Shown: positions 1 through 9,819 of the stretch, piece by piece
Layout: each line of letters begins with the position of its first letter
How positions within the stretch are numbered: the stretch's first letter is position 1
Assembly (NCBI GenBank): GCA_001586965.3
Contig: LUCW03000026.1
Span: 1 to 20,946, forward strand
Reading direction: 5' to 3'
Source of the DNA: Sphaeroforma sirkka
Lineage: Eukaryota > Opisthokonta > Ichthyosporea > Ichthyophonida
DNA length: 20,946 bases
Made by a program: the position numbers and the translations under genes
Notes under the pieces: generated by a model
Told to the model about the DNA's origin: nothing
Databases searched by the model: none
The model's input: the letters and a program-made list of their open reading frames with translations, nothing else

Positions 1-445
1 GCCCCAATAACCTGAGTATTTGGTATGACTCATCTACTTGGACCTATTTGAGACATTAGTAGATGTAGGAAGATTATTATAAACTAAATTTTTTATAATC
101 TGAACTACTACCTAGATTTTTAAGTCCTCCATAATCTCAAAATCAATAAGTCTTTTTTTCTTTTTTTTAACTTTTCTTCAGATGGAACTTTATTTATATC
201 AGCTAATAATGTATTAACGTGACTTGCGTTATTATGTCTATTTACAAATTAGGCAAGTGGTCATGAACACTTAGTACTTCTAGTGAAAATTATTCAATAA
301 GAGAACGAAGCTAGAGGTACGCCCTGTGTGATCGAGGATATTTAGGCTCTTAACAAAGAGGCAGTCCGATCATTCTTGCACAAGCTACCACTGCTAAATC
401 CTAACTGACTAAATTGTATATTTTTCAGTTAAATAGTAGTTACAG
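1..445 (+). repeat. Left LTR, partial
   Basis: Position 1 aligns with 8297 in the right LTR, so about 137 bases of the LTR start lie off the window. The match runs through the A/T-rich middle and the block around positions 300-420 that includes GGTACGCCCTGTGTGATCG. After about 425 the two copies stop aligning well: the right LTR and the inverted solo LTR share an ending (ACCTAGTAATTT...TTACA) that this copy lacks. A possible end here is the TTACA at 440-444. The exact 3' boundary is therefore uncertain. Confidence 0.88.
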
Positions 446-599
446 TAGTGTACTGCTTCTAGACTGTCTGACATCGATTTACTATCCAGCAAATACTATG
501 GCTAAAAGGGTACTTAAAGGCAAGGGAGCCGCTAGCTCTAAAGCCTGCTAAGCCTGCCGAGGTTCCTGAGATCCCTGTGGAAACACCTAGCCTGTCTGG

Positions 600-2540
600 A
601 GTTGAGCCTGCCGAGGATACTGTTGGGGGAAGCAAATTCTGAGGTTGGTACAGAGGATTATTCTGAGGATGACTCGTCGGATCCTAAAGCCTTGGAAGAA
701 GAGGTATCTACTACCGCGGAAAGGCTCGCCAGCGTCCGTGTATCACCTAGGAGTGAAGCTCAGGACCCCAGCTTGCCCCCCCCTGACCACGTGCCGTCAA
801 ATATTGGGGATAAACGTCGAAAGGCTGGAAAATTCGGGGATACGAATGTCGGGGGGCATTATAACTCCACATCTAAAGGACACACTCCAGCACAAATCCG
901 GAGTGAAAAGGGAAGTATTGGACCTGTCCGAAAATTTCGGTTTCGCCATCGATGGAGAAGCCATTCCATTCAGCTCAAATCTTGGGGCCGAAGCTGAGGA
1001 CGCCATAACTCGACAACGAGTGGTTGGATCCTCTCAATCTCGACGCCAATTGAACCGCACTGAAGCGCTCTTGAAGGAGCTAGCGGCAGCAGCAGTTGTG
1101 GACCCCTCTATCGTGTCCCACTTGGCTGATATTCTTCCTATACCGAAGAAGAAAAAAAATTCGGGCCGGGTTTCGAACCCGAGACCTACTGGTTTACCAG
1201 CCAGTATGTTTACCACTAAGCCAATTACCACTGGCGAGAGAGATAATATTTCAAAATCTAATCTCTATAGCTCTGATGCTACCATCGACCATCCTCTTGA
1301 CAAACCTAACCCTGTCAGAGGATATGATCGTATGGAACTCGATGAGGCTTACCATCCTCGTAATATCGACCCTCATTTGCCAACTAACCCTGGTAATCAC
1401 GATTTTGGCAATCGCTACACCAGTACCTCGTTAGAGAGTTCCCGCTCTAATCCTGAGGATGAGGAAGTGAGAACCAGACATACTCGTCTCAGGCTATTAC
1501 GCTCTGGTATGCAAGTCCTTGAGGACCGTCTATTGAATGACTCTGACCTTAACGATAGGAAAGCGGATAACATTCGCTATCTAATCGATAACAAGAGAAA
1601 GGAAAATAGACACCATCTTGGCACTAGCAGCCCGTAGCACTGAGCATGAGCCTCGTGAACACTTAGAACCAAGCTTTATAAAGCAGCTAGGTAACGCGCA
1701 GGCTGAGGTCGATTTCTCTACTAATGAGAGTACAGTGGAGACACTGAAGGCCTTCGACCAACTTAAGGAGTCTGCCAGCCTTAGGGATAAGCAGATGATG
1801 AATGCCTTTATTCATTTCTGTGAGCCAGGTGAATGGCGAACTATCTTGAAGCTCATGAGCCCAACTGGAAAGCCCTACCCTGGCACCAGTTGCGTGATAA
1901 TATACTTAACACCTTTTTTTTGAAGATGCACGTGACCGTGAACTTCTAGAGTCTCGCAAGTTCTTTGCGAACGATACCACTATTCGAGGTGCTCTAGCTC
2001 ATATGACACATATGAATACACGGATGGGTGGTCGTACCTATACTGGCGAATATTTATTAATTTGTCAGATGATGGAGACTCTGGGAGCTAACCTCTTTAA
2101 GAAAGTCAATGATGACATCATCGCCTATGGTGATTTGCGATCTATGCCTTGGTCTGTCTTTGAGAAGATAGTACACAAGCATACCAATTCCTCTACTAGA
2201 GTACTTAGTACCACGAGCTACACCCAGCCCACTAAGCGAAACGCAGTAGAGACTAATACTGCGCGTAGTACTAAGAAAACCTCGCACTACTACTGGGGGT
2301 ACTGGCTCTACTTCTACCGAACCGAAGGTGATAAGAAGGTGAGAGCGCCTTGCAAGAAGTGTGGTTACAACCTCACAAAACGTAATGGCAAGTGGAATGG
2401 TAGACACGACCCTGTTAAGTGTGCACCAGGCAAGCCAGATTTTGGACACTATATGAAAGAGTGTGCTACTTGCAAGGGTACTAACGGTTGGCACAAAGAG
2501 GATTGCAAGGACTTATCAGACGTCCAAGTTAAGCACTGAC
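600..2540 (+). pseudogene. gag-like region of the Ty3/gypsy element (broken)
   Basis: Seen: plus-strand open segments between the left LTR and the protease region. The N-terminal part is acidic and Ser/Pro-rich. The C-terminal part, about 2330-2520, has two Cys/His clusters: C-x2-C followed by R-H-D-P-V-K-C, then CATCKGTNGWHKEDC (C-x2-C-x6-H-x3-C). These are zinc-knuckle-like nucleic-acid-binding motifs, although the spacing is not the canonical CCHC of retroviral nucleocapsids. By position and family this is the structural protein that would package the element's RNA. I see no clear capsid signature by eye, so the call rests on place and on the Cys/His motifs. It is treated as a fossil; the region is interrupted. 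Confidence 0.7.
1152..1230 (-). tRNA. tRNA-Thr-like sequence (relic or pol III-derived), antisense in gag region
   Basis: Read on the minus strand, the sequence has an A box (TGGCTTAGTGG), an anticodon-loop-like CTGGTAA that would place anticodon GGT (Thr), a T arm CGGGTTCGAAACCCG containing a perfect B box (GGTTCGAAACC), and a run of eight T (plus positions 1152-1159), the usual pol III terminator. The A-to-B spacing of about 33 bases fits a tRNA, and the D arm and anticodon region resemble eukaryotic tRNA-Thr. Against an intact tRNA: the seven bases before the A box do not pair with the GCCCGAA at the 3' end, and the anticodon stem appears one base short. It may be a degraded tRNA, the head of a tRNA-derived SINE, or a captured tRNA. 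Confidence 0.55.
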
Positions 2541-2569
2541 AGTACCATATGTGCGCACTAGAGCAAGAT

Positions 2570-2950
2570 TATGAGAAAATGTTCAATAAAATCTATACCA
2601 AAGGAGATGAACGTATCTTTCAAACAGTTTTCGTAAATGGAGAAAAAGTTATGGCACTATTTGATCCAGGGCTGAAGTCTCTGCTATCTCATGCCGAGTA
2701 GCCTACGCTACAGATATGGCTGTCCATAACGAAACAACTGATTTAATCTTGGGAAATGGCAAAGTTACTACTTGCGAACAAGCCATTGACTATGCACACA
2801 TAATGCTTTCAGATAGAAGAGAAGTGAAGACTCACCTAATCGTTACTGACATGTCTCAGAAATACGATTTAATTATAGGTATGACTGATCTTCTCAGTTT
2901 AGGTATAACACTCACTGGTCTGCCTAATGGGCTAGACCCGAATAAAGATC
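2570..2950 (+). pseudogene. Aspartic-protease-like region of the Ty3/gypsy pol (broken)
   Basis: This lies between the zinc-binding end of gag and the reverse transcriptase, where Ty3/gypsy elements carry a retropepsin-type protease. Seen: the strand VNGEKVMALFDPG resembles the active-site loop region of this family. About 80 residues later comes YDLIIGMTDLLSLGITL, which matches the I-(I/L)-G-x-D-x-L motif of the second half of the domain. The known role of the family is cleavage of the Gag-Pol polyprotein. The identification rests on these two motifs and the order of domains. It is part of the broken element. Confidence 0.7.
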
Positions 2951-2999
2951 AGTCAGATGATAATATGTTAAAGATACCTAAACCTCCGGAAGGTGAAGC

Positions 3000-4690
3000 A
3001 AAGGATATGATTCCGCACTTCACCGATATAATTATGGACTTAATTATACAAAACAGGAAGATTGCAATAACTGACTGGTGTATGTTTAAGTTCTCTAATG
3101 GGTACGTTAGACTTGACTTAACAAACGTCGACTTCTCTAAGTTAAAGTGTCCTTCACATAACTACGTGAGTTGGAGACACAAAGACGTTGTCAAAACCCA
3201 AATCGAAGATTGGTTAAAACAGGGTCTAATTGAAATCAATTATGATGCAACCCCAGTTAACTTAGCTCTCTTAGCGGTCGATCAATATAAATCTGATGGA
3301 ACGTTTAGTAAAACAAGAGTAGTACTAGACCTGTCGCCAATCAACAAACTAATTCCGCAACATAGTTTTCCCTTACCTAAGATAAGCGAGATACTACGCA
3401 AAATGGAGGGTGCGACTATCTTTTCCAAGATAGACTTAAAAGCTGCATTCCATCAACTACAAATATATCAGCCTCATAGGAAATACTTTTCCTTTACTTG
3501 GCAAGGTAAGAAGTACCAGTTTAAAGGTGCACCTGAAGGCTTACACATGTTACCTTCTTTCTTCCAACAAGTTATGATGGAACTATTTGCGGACCTGTCG
3601 TATAACGTATCAGTCTATTTAGATGATATAGTTATCTTTACAAAGACAGCACATGAACATGCTAAACTCGTTAAAGAAGTCTTAAAGCGACTTAATCATG
3701 CTAAACTTAAGATTAACGAAGACAAGTGTTCTTTTGCTAAAGATACTATACACTTACTTGGCTACAAAGTATCTGCAGCAGGGGTAGAAATTGATCCTGG
3801 CAAGAAACAGTTTCTGTTGGATTTATCAACACCAATTACTGGAAGAGATGTGAACTCTGTGTGTGGGTTTGTTAACTTCTTCTCGGATTCGGTACCGCAT
3901 CTTTCTCATTACTTAAAAGCCTTTCAGTCACCTACGGCTGCACAAGGACCTTTGGGAAAGCTTTGGACTAAAGAATGTGATGATGCATTTAAACTAGTCA
4001 AAAGTAAAGTAATGGACGCACCCATCATGCAGTACCCTGTGGATGGTGTCCCATTCCAAGTAGCAACCGACGCTTCAGATCGAGCGGTAGGTGGAGTGCT
4101 TTACCAAACGATAAATGGTAAACCGCGCTACATACAATTCTTTAGCAAGAGTTATAATAAGAGTCAACGGAATTACCCTACCGTTAAACAAGAGCTCCTT
4201 GCTATAGTTACTGCGCTAAGACAGTTTAAAGACTACCTTTATGGAAGTTACTTTACTGTCGCCTGTGATCAAAAGTCTTTAACATACTTAAAAGATATGA
4301 ACCCTGATTCACAGTTGGTGAGCCGCTGGCATGACATTATTGCCAAGTTCGCTTTTAATATAACACACATTCCAGGAATACATAACCATCTTCCTGACAT
4401 GCTCTCTCGACTTGTGCCCGACTACCAGAAAACAGTCAAAGAGTTATTAGCAACCGATTGGATGCTAAATAAGAAATGGTTTAACCTCGCTCAATCACGA
4501 TGGGGTCCATTTACTGTTGATATGTTCGCCGCAGAACATAACAAACAGGTTTCTGAATATAGGTCGTTGACTCATCCTAAAGGTGATGCATTTCAGCTTG
4601 ACTTATCAAAGCATAATGCGTGGGCTAACCCACCTTGTCAACTTATCGCACAGTTGTTAAATTATGTTAATATTACTGAATCTACCATTA
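3000..4690 (+). pseudogene. pol, first copy: reverse transcriptase, RNase H and Dam-like domain
   Basis: Seen in order: the RT fingers and palm (VVLDLSPINKLIPQHSFPLP, then FSKIDLKAAFHQLQI, then GAPEGLHMLPSFFQQVM and the catalytic YLDDIVIF), the connection domain, and RNase H (VATDASDRAVGGVLYQ, TVKQELLAIVTALRQFKDYL, CDQKSLTYL, HIPGIHNHLPDMLSR). These are textbook Ty3/gypsy motifs. Next comes WGPFTVDMFAAEHNKQ and AWANPPCQLI at about 4500-4655, matching the Dam-methyltransferase-like domain best known from DIRS-type retroelements. RT and RNase H copy the element's RNA into DNA; the role of the Dam-like domain is unknown. From 3506 onward the sequence is present again downstream as a near-identical direct repeat. 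Confidence 0.93.
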
Positions 4691-4773
4691 CGCTGTGTTT
4701 GTCCCTTACGTAACTCCGACCCATGGATACGTGATTTAATTAATATGATTCAAGACGAACCTATTTATGTCGA
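3506..4773 (+). repeat. Direct repeat copy 1 inside pol (1.27 kb)
   Basis: The 1268 bases from GTAAGAAGTACCAG to TTTATGTCGA recur at 4782-6048 with only a handful of differences visible by eye. The unit covers the second half of RT (including YLDD), RNase H and the Dam-like domain. Copies are separated by only eight bases (4774-4781, AAGGAAAA), which look like filler at a junction. The offset is 1276 bases. The near identity implies either a very recent duplication or an assembly artefact. Confidence 0.95.
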
Positions 4774-4781
4774 AAGGAAAA

Positions 4782-6048
4782 GTAAGAAGTACCAGTTTAA
4801 AGGTGCACCTGAAGGCTTACACATGTTACCTTCTTTCTTCCAACAAGTTATGATGGAACTATTTGCGGACCTGTCGTATAACGTATCAGTCTATTTAGAT
4901 GATATAGTTATCTTTACAAAGACAGCACATGAACATGCTAAACTCGTTAAAGAAGTCTTAAAGCGACTTAATCATGCTAAACTTAAGATTAACGAAGACA
5001 AGTGTTCTTTTGCTAAAGATACTATACACTTACTTGGCTACAAAGTATCTGCAGCAGGGGTAGAAATTGATCCTGGCAAGAAACAGTTTCTGTTGGATTT
5101 ATCAACACCAATTACTGGAAGAGATGTGAACTCTGTGTGTGGGTTTGTTAACTTCTTCTCGGATTCGGTACCGCATCTTTCTCATTACTTAAAGCCTTTC
5201 AGTCACCTACGGCTGCACAAAGGACCTTTGGGAAAGCTTTGGACTAAAGAATGTGATGATGCATTTAAACTAGTCAAAAGTAAAGTAATGGACGCACCCA
5301 TCATGCAGTACCCTGTGGATGGTGTCCCATTCCAAGTAGCAACCGACGCTTCAGATCGAGCGGTAGGTGGAGTGCTTTACCAAACGATAAATGGTAAACC
5401 GCGCTACATACAATTCTTTAGCAAGAGTTATAATAAGAGTCAACGGAATTACCCTACCGTTAAACAAGAGCTCCTTGCTATAGTTACTGCGCTAAGACAG
5501 TTTAAAGACTACCTTTATGGAAGTTACTTTACTGTCGCCTGTGATCAAAAGTCTTTAACATACTTAAAAGATATGAACCCTGATTCACAGTTGGTGAGCC
5601 GCTGGCATGACATTATTGCCAAGTTCGCTTTTAATATAACACACATTCCAGGAATACATAACCATCTTCCTGACATGCTCTCTCGACTTGTGCCCGACTA
5701 CCAGAAAACAGTCAAAGAGTTATTAGCAACCGATTGGATGCTAAATAAGAAATGGTTTAACCTCGCTCAATCACGATGGGGTCCATTTACTGTTGATATG
5801 TTCGCCGCAGAACATAACAAACAGGTTTCTGAATATAGGTCGTTGACTCATCCTAAAGGTGATGCATTTCAGCTTGACTTATCAAAGCATAATGCGTGGG
5901 CTAACCCACCTTGTCAACTTATCGCACAGTTGTTAAATTATGTTAATATTACTGAATCTACCATTACGCTGTGTTGTCCCTTACGTAACTCCGACCCATG
6001 GATACGTGATTTAATTAATATGATTCAAGACGAACCTATTTATGTCGA
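4782..6048 (+). repeat. Direct repeat copy 2 inside pol (1.27 kb)
   Basis: Second copy of the unit at 3506-4773. It again codes the YLDD half of RT, all of RNase H and the WGP...NPP Dam-like domain. Unlike copy 1 it continues directly into the rest of the Dam-like domain (a segment with PLRNSDPWIRDLINMI and then SYSIKKTPWKHTIVCRIGP), which belongs to the same domain family, and then to the integrase. Confidence 0.95.
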
Positions 6049-6049
6049 C

Positions 6050-6540
6050 CGTGAAACCGACACGTTCTTGTATCAGGGATCCTATTCTATTAAGAAGACG
6101 CCTTGGAAACACACCATTGTTTGTCGCATCGGTCCTGCAGGTACCACTAAGTGGAAACCCTCAACCGAATTCTTAGCTAAACTAGAGGAGTCTAAAGAGT
6201 TTGAACAAAAGCTCAAGACTCGTACAACACATGCACCCAACAAGATTGCAGTCGAGGTAATGCCGATTGAAACGGCATTAGATCGTAAAAAACATGGGAC
6301 TAGCTAAGGCCATGGATCAAAGACTCAAAACTCTAAGAGAACCTGAAGCTCGCACTCAACTACTTAAAGCGCTGCTTAAAGAACAGCCAGGAGTTGCGAA
6401 ACAACTGAAGAAGATACTTCAACAATCCAATGTTGTCAATTATGTATCTCAGGACTCTACCCCTCCTGATACTGAGGTTGCCCTTTCCAACAGGACTATG
6501 GTTCATCCAGCCAGCGTTACGCAGAATCTGACTGACTTAG
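6050..6540 (+). pseudogene. pol linker between Dam-like domain and integrase (broken element)
   Basis: Seen: a hydrophilic, Lys/Glu-rich stretch following the end of the Dam-like domain, with a helical segment (RLKTLREPEARTQLLKALLK) and a polar tail. It has no motif I recognise. In related elements this interval is a spacer before the integrase finger. It is part of the same fossil element. Confidence 0.6.
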
Positions 6541-6549
6541 AGGAGCTCG

Positions 6550-7800
6550 AAAGTAGAGTTAAAATTATACATAATTTAACGCATCGAGCATATGAGCATA
6601 CTTATAAAATGGCTATTCGTGCAGGGCTTGATCACCCGGCGCTGAAAGAAACCATACGTGAAGTATACCGACGTTGTACTGATTGTGAAAAGAACCAGAT
6701 CAAGCGATACGGTTGGGCACCCCTAAAAAAAGTGTGACAGAAGACCAACCGATGCGCCGAGTCATAGTCGATTTGGTTAAACTCCCGCGATCCAAGCATA
6801 CTGGCGATGTATATATCTGTCATTTCTTATGTGTGGCTTCGGGCTATAACTTGCTTTATGCAATACCGAACAAACGTCCACAAACAGTGGCAGAATTATG
6901 CTATCACGTCTTTAATGACTTCGGTTTCCCCGAGTACTATGTTCTGATAACGGTAGTGAGTTTTGTACCGACGTAATGGAGGCACTTATACTCGTATCAG
7001 GCATGACCCATAGGCGTGGTGTTCCTTACAAACCTCAAACGCAGGGTGCAAATGAGACACGTCATAGAGAACTTAAGAAACTCTTGCGTACCGCACTAGA
7101 CGACGTTGAGGATATGTGGCCTTATCATTTGAAATGGGTTCAGACTCAAATGAATAACTGCATGAATCCTCAAACTGGAACACTCCGTTTCACTATTTCT
7201 TTGGCCGCTATAGTGAATTACAAGCAACGTTTGATAAAACTGCGCCCGAGAAACACGCTACCCCGTGGCTACAAAAGATCGAGCATATGCAGAACGTTGT
7301 TTACCCCTGTTTACTCGAGCACAAGAATCGCGTCCTACTTAAAGCGTATGACCGATGGAATAACACTAAGAACATTGTTCAGTTCAAAGTCGGCGATTAC
7401 GTTAACATTATAAATCGAAACGCCAACGTTACCGAACTCTCTTCTAAGACGATAGGACCTTTTGTTATTTCCTACCATGATGAGAAGAGTGATACTTACG
7501 AAGTGAATAACATTGATGGTACTAGCGCAACCAATCTAGGCACTCACCGTATCCCTACCTCCGAACTCTCATTCGCTCGCTCATTTGATTCTGATATACC
7601 AGTTATGGAGTCACAAGTCAAAGATATAATTGATAAAACATCCGAAGACGGTTACACTTACTACAAGACCCGTTTCATGGATGGGACAGTAGCTTGGCTA
7701 ACCTCCGATGCATTTCGTGAATCTCGCGACTTTCTTCGTATCTTTAATAAGAAATGGAATAAGCGTTTACATAAGAACACACGAGATAAACGAAAAGGGT
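6550..7800 (+). pseudogene. Integrase with GPF module and chromodomain-like tail (broken)
   Basis: Seen in order: an HHCC zinc finger (H-N-L-T-H near 6575, then C-T-D-C near 6675); the DDE core, opening with VIVDLVKLPRSKHTGDVYIC and later VPYKPQTQGANETRHREL, where the Glu of the DDE triad lies; then VGDYVNII...TIGPFVISYHDE, the GPF/Y module of Ty3/gypsy integrases. After it (about 7600-7790) comes VKDIIDKTSEDGYTYYKTRF, then W and a following acidic-aromatic stretch, which has the outline of a chromodomain. The integrase inserts the DNA copy into the genome; in chromoviruses the tail is thought to direct it to particular chromatin. The region is interrupted in several places. Confidence 0.85.
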
Positions 7801-8159
7801 TTCCTCAGGTGACTACAAACCCTGACGGATCTGAAATTCCCTATTTGCCACCTACTTCCTACGTGACTAAACTTTCTGATCTGCTTACCAACAGTGCAGA
7901 AAATTGTTCAAACTTACCTAATGAAGAACAGCCTTTGGCTAATACCTTACCAAATAATAAACGTAAGGCGCCTACATCGGAAATGGTTACTGGACCAAAT
8001 ACTAAACGACATAGAGTACAACATGAGTCTTGAACTCGTACATATAGGCACATACTTACTCGATAAGTCATGACCGAAACCGTTTTTACTTTGGTTTTCG
8101 CTTTACCAACTAGATCGTATCTTAACGTACGTTCGTAGTTCTAAAAGCTACTGGGGCTA
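7800..8159 (+). other. pol 3' tail and untranslated stretch before right LTR
   Basis: The pol reading ends near 8030 in a basic tail (NNKRKAPTSE, then NTKRHRVQH) that resembles a nuclear localisation signal. From there to 8159 no coding is visible. The bases directly before the LTR (CTACTGGGGCTA) are not a clear polypurine tract. Confidence 0.6.
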
Positions 8160-8755
8160 TGTAGAAATACGGCCTCCGGTCAGTCTAAAATATCAAGATC
8201 AATTGAGATACTACATTGGTTTTTATTTGTATTTTAAATAATTTAGTACAAGCTCTTTTTCCAATATTTCCAAAGTGTTCTAAATTCACTTTGATGGCCC
8301 CAATAGCCTGAGTATTTGGTATGACTCATCTACTTGGACCTATTTGAGACATTAGTAGATGTAGGATATTATAAACTAAATTTTATAATCTCCGAACTAC
8401 TACTTATAGATTTTGGTCCTCCCGCCAATCTCCAAAATCCAATAAGTCTTTTTCTTTTTTTTAACTTTTCTTCAGATGGAACTTTATTTATATCAGCTAA
8501 TGTATTAACGTGACTTACGTTATTATGTCTATTTACAAATTAGGCAAGTGGTCATGAACACTTAGTACTTCTAGTGAAAATTATTCAATAAAGAACAGCT
8601 AGAGGTACGCCCTGTGTGATCGAGGATATTTAGGCTCTTAACAAGAGGCAGTCCCGATCATTCTTACACAAGCTACCACTGCTAAATCCTAACTGACTAA
8701 ATTGTATTTTAGTTTAATATAGTTTGAAACCTAGTAATTTCCATCGAAGTTTACA
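8160..8755 (+). repeat. Right LTR, complete (TG...CA)
   Basis: The boundaries come from comparison with the inverted solo LTR at 9129-9735: both share sequence exactly from TGTAGAAATACGGCC to ...GAAGTTTACA (solo: GAAATTTACA) and diverge outside it. This gives a 596-base LTR with the canonical TG and CA ends. The part from 8297 to about 8715 also aligns with the left LTR. The bases following the LTR are CACG; the matching target duplication on the left lies off the window. Confidence 0.93.
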
Positions 8756-9128
8756 CACGTGATGCGATGTTACAGGAAGTCATACACGAGTATACGGACG
8801 ATGCCACACTCGAAGACTGTACAGCAACCGTAAACCGGGGCAAACGTAGATCGGAATTTATGCATCCAGTCACCTATACAAATCTGGTCGCAACTCTCAA
8901 AGAGAGCATATTTTACTTTAAATGCCCACACGATACAGGGCGCGGGTACAAAATTCATCCTACGACAATGTTCACACAAACCATACCTAAGAACCATTTT
9001 AACGGCTAGACTAAACGCGTGGAGCATAAAGTTCAACGATGGAATGACACAAGCTACGGCTGGTTAAGACGGACAAACGCAGGCTCAGTCCGACCACAGC
9101 AAGCTATACGTTTAGCTAAGTCCAGCGA
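8756..9128 (+). other. 373-base unique spacer between inverted LTRs, possibly coding
   Basis: This is the flanking DNA between the two LTRs. On the plus strand one frame stays open over nearly the whole spacer apart from a single stop near 9007. It reads as ordinary protein (for example SEFMHPVTYTNLVATLKES and later RWNDTSYGWLRRTNAGS). I recognise no family. It could be a decayed gene or older element into which the LTRs landed. With only about 120 codons, chance openness cannot be excluded. Confidence 0.35.
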
Positions 9129-9739
9129 TGTAAATTTCGATGGAAAATTACTAGGTTTCAAACTATATTAAACTAAAATACAATTTAGTCAGTTAGGATT
9201 TAGAAGTGGTAGCTTGTGTAAGAATGATCGGGACTGCCTCTTGTTAAGAGCCTAAATATCCTCGATCACACAGGGCGTACCTCTAGCTGTTCTTTATTGA
9301 ATAATTTTCACTAGAAGTACTAAGTAAGTGTTCATGACCACTTGCCTAATTTGTAAATAGACATAATAACGCAAGTCACGTTAATACAATAGCTGATATA
9401 AATAGTTCCATCTGAAGAAAAAGTTAAAAAAAAAAAAAAAAAAGACCAATTGGATTTTGGAGATTGGCGGGAGGACCAAAATCTATAAGTAGTAGTTCGG
9501 AGATTATAAAATTTAGTTTATAATATCCTACATTTACTAATATCTCAAATAGGTCGAAGTAGATGAGTCATACCAAATACTCAGGCTATTGGAGCCATCA
9601 AAGTGAATTTAGAACACTTTGGAAATATTGGAAAAAAGAGCTTGTACTAAATTATTTAAAATACAAATAAAAAAACCAATGTATTATCTCAATTGATCTT
9701 GATATTTTAGACTGACCGGAGGCCGTATTTCTACAGCGA
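9125..9739 (-). mobile_element. Solo LTR with 4-bp target duplication GCGA
   Basis: A 607-base LTR (9129-9735) lies on the minus strand and matches the right LTR along its length. It is bounded by TG at 9129 and CA at 9735, and is flanked by GCGA at 9125-9128 and again at 9736-9739. A 4- or 5-base duplication is usual for Ty3/gypsy integrases. No internal region accompanies it, so it is either the product of LTR-LTR recombination or a copy that lost its interior. Compared with the right LTR it has a longer A/T run near 9423-9442 and scattered small indels. Confidence 0.92.
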
Positions 9740-9819
9740 TTACAATCCAGTGAGACGACATGCGCATACAAGACTTTGTGCATAGCTGATATATTTCTTC
9801 AGAATGCTAAAATACAAAT

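Larger units (their letters stand above)
1..8755 (+). mobile_element. Ty3/gypsy LTR retrotransposon, 5' end cut by window edge, broken fossil
   Basis: Seen: two direct long repeats (1 to about 445 and 8160-8755) bracket an internal region coding, in order, a zinc-binding gag-like protein, an aspartic-protease-like segment, reverse transcriptase (YLDD box), RNase H, a methyltransferase-like domain and an integrase with HHCC finger. RT before integrase is the Ty3/gypsy order; the tail after the integrase core carries a GPF motif and a chromodomain-like block, pointing to a chromovirus-like lineage. The element is broken, with roughly six to eight interruptions, and carries a 1.27 kb internal duplication. 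The LTRs are still easily aligned and many of their differences are small indels, so the insertion is probably fairly young, though no divergence was computed. The window opens inside the left LTR, so its 5' target duplication cannot be read. I see no clean polypurine tract before the right LTR and no obvious tRNA-complementary primer site after the left one. Confidence 0.95.

Noticed and set aside
797-1231. Minus-strand open frames inside the gag region
   Set aside because: They are antisense shadows of the element's own coding, and the part near 1160-1230 is explained better by the tRNA-like sequence.
2057-2494. 145-codon minus-strand open frame
   Set aside because: It lies wholly opposite the gag-like region with the Cys/His motifs; no family motif on the minus strand.
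8770-9036. Minus-strand open frame in the spacer between LTRs
   Set aside because: The plus-strand reading of the same DNA looks more protein-like; neither is firm.
8160-9735. A single composite transposon with 600-base terminal inverted repeats
   Set aside because: The flanks of the pair do not match each other, and the inner solo LTR has its own GCGA duplication, so these are two LTR insertions.
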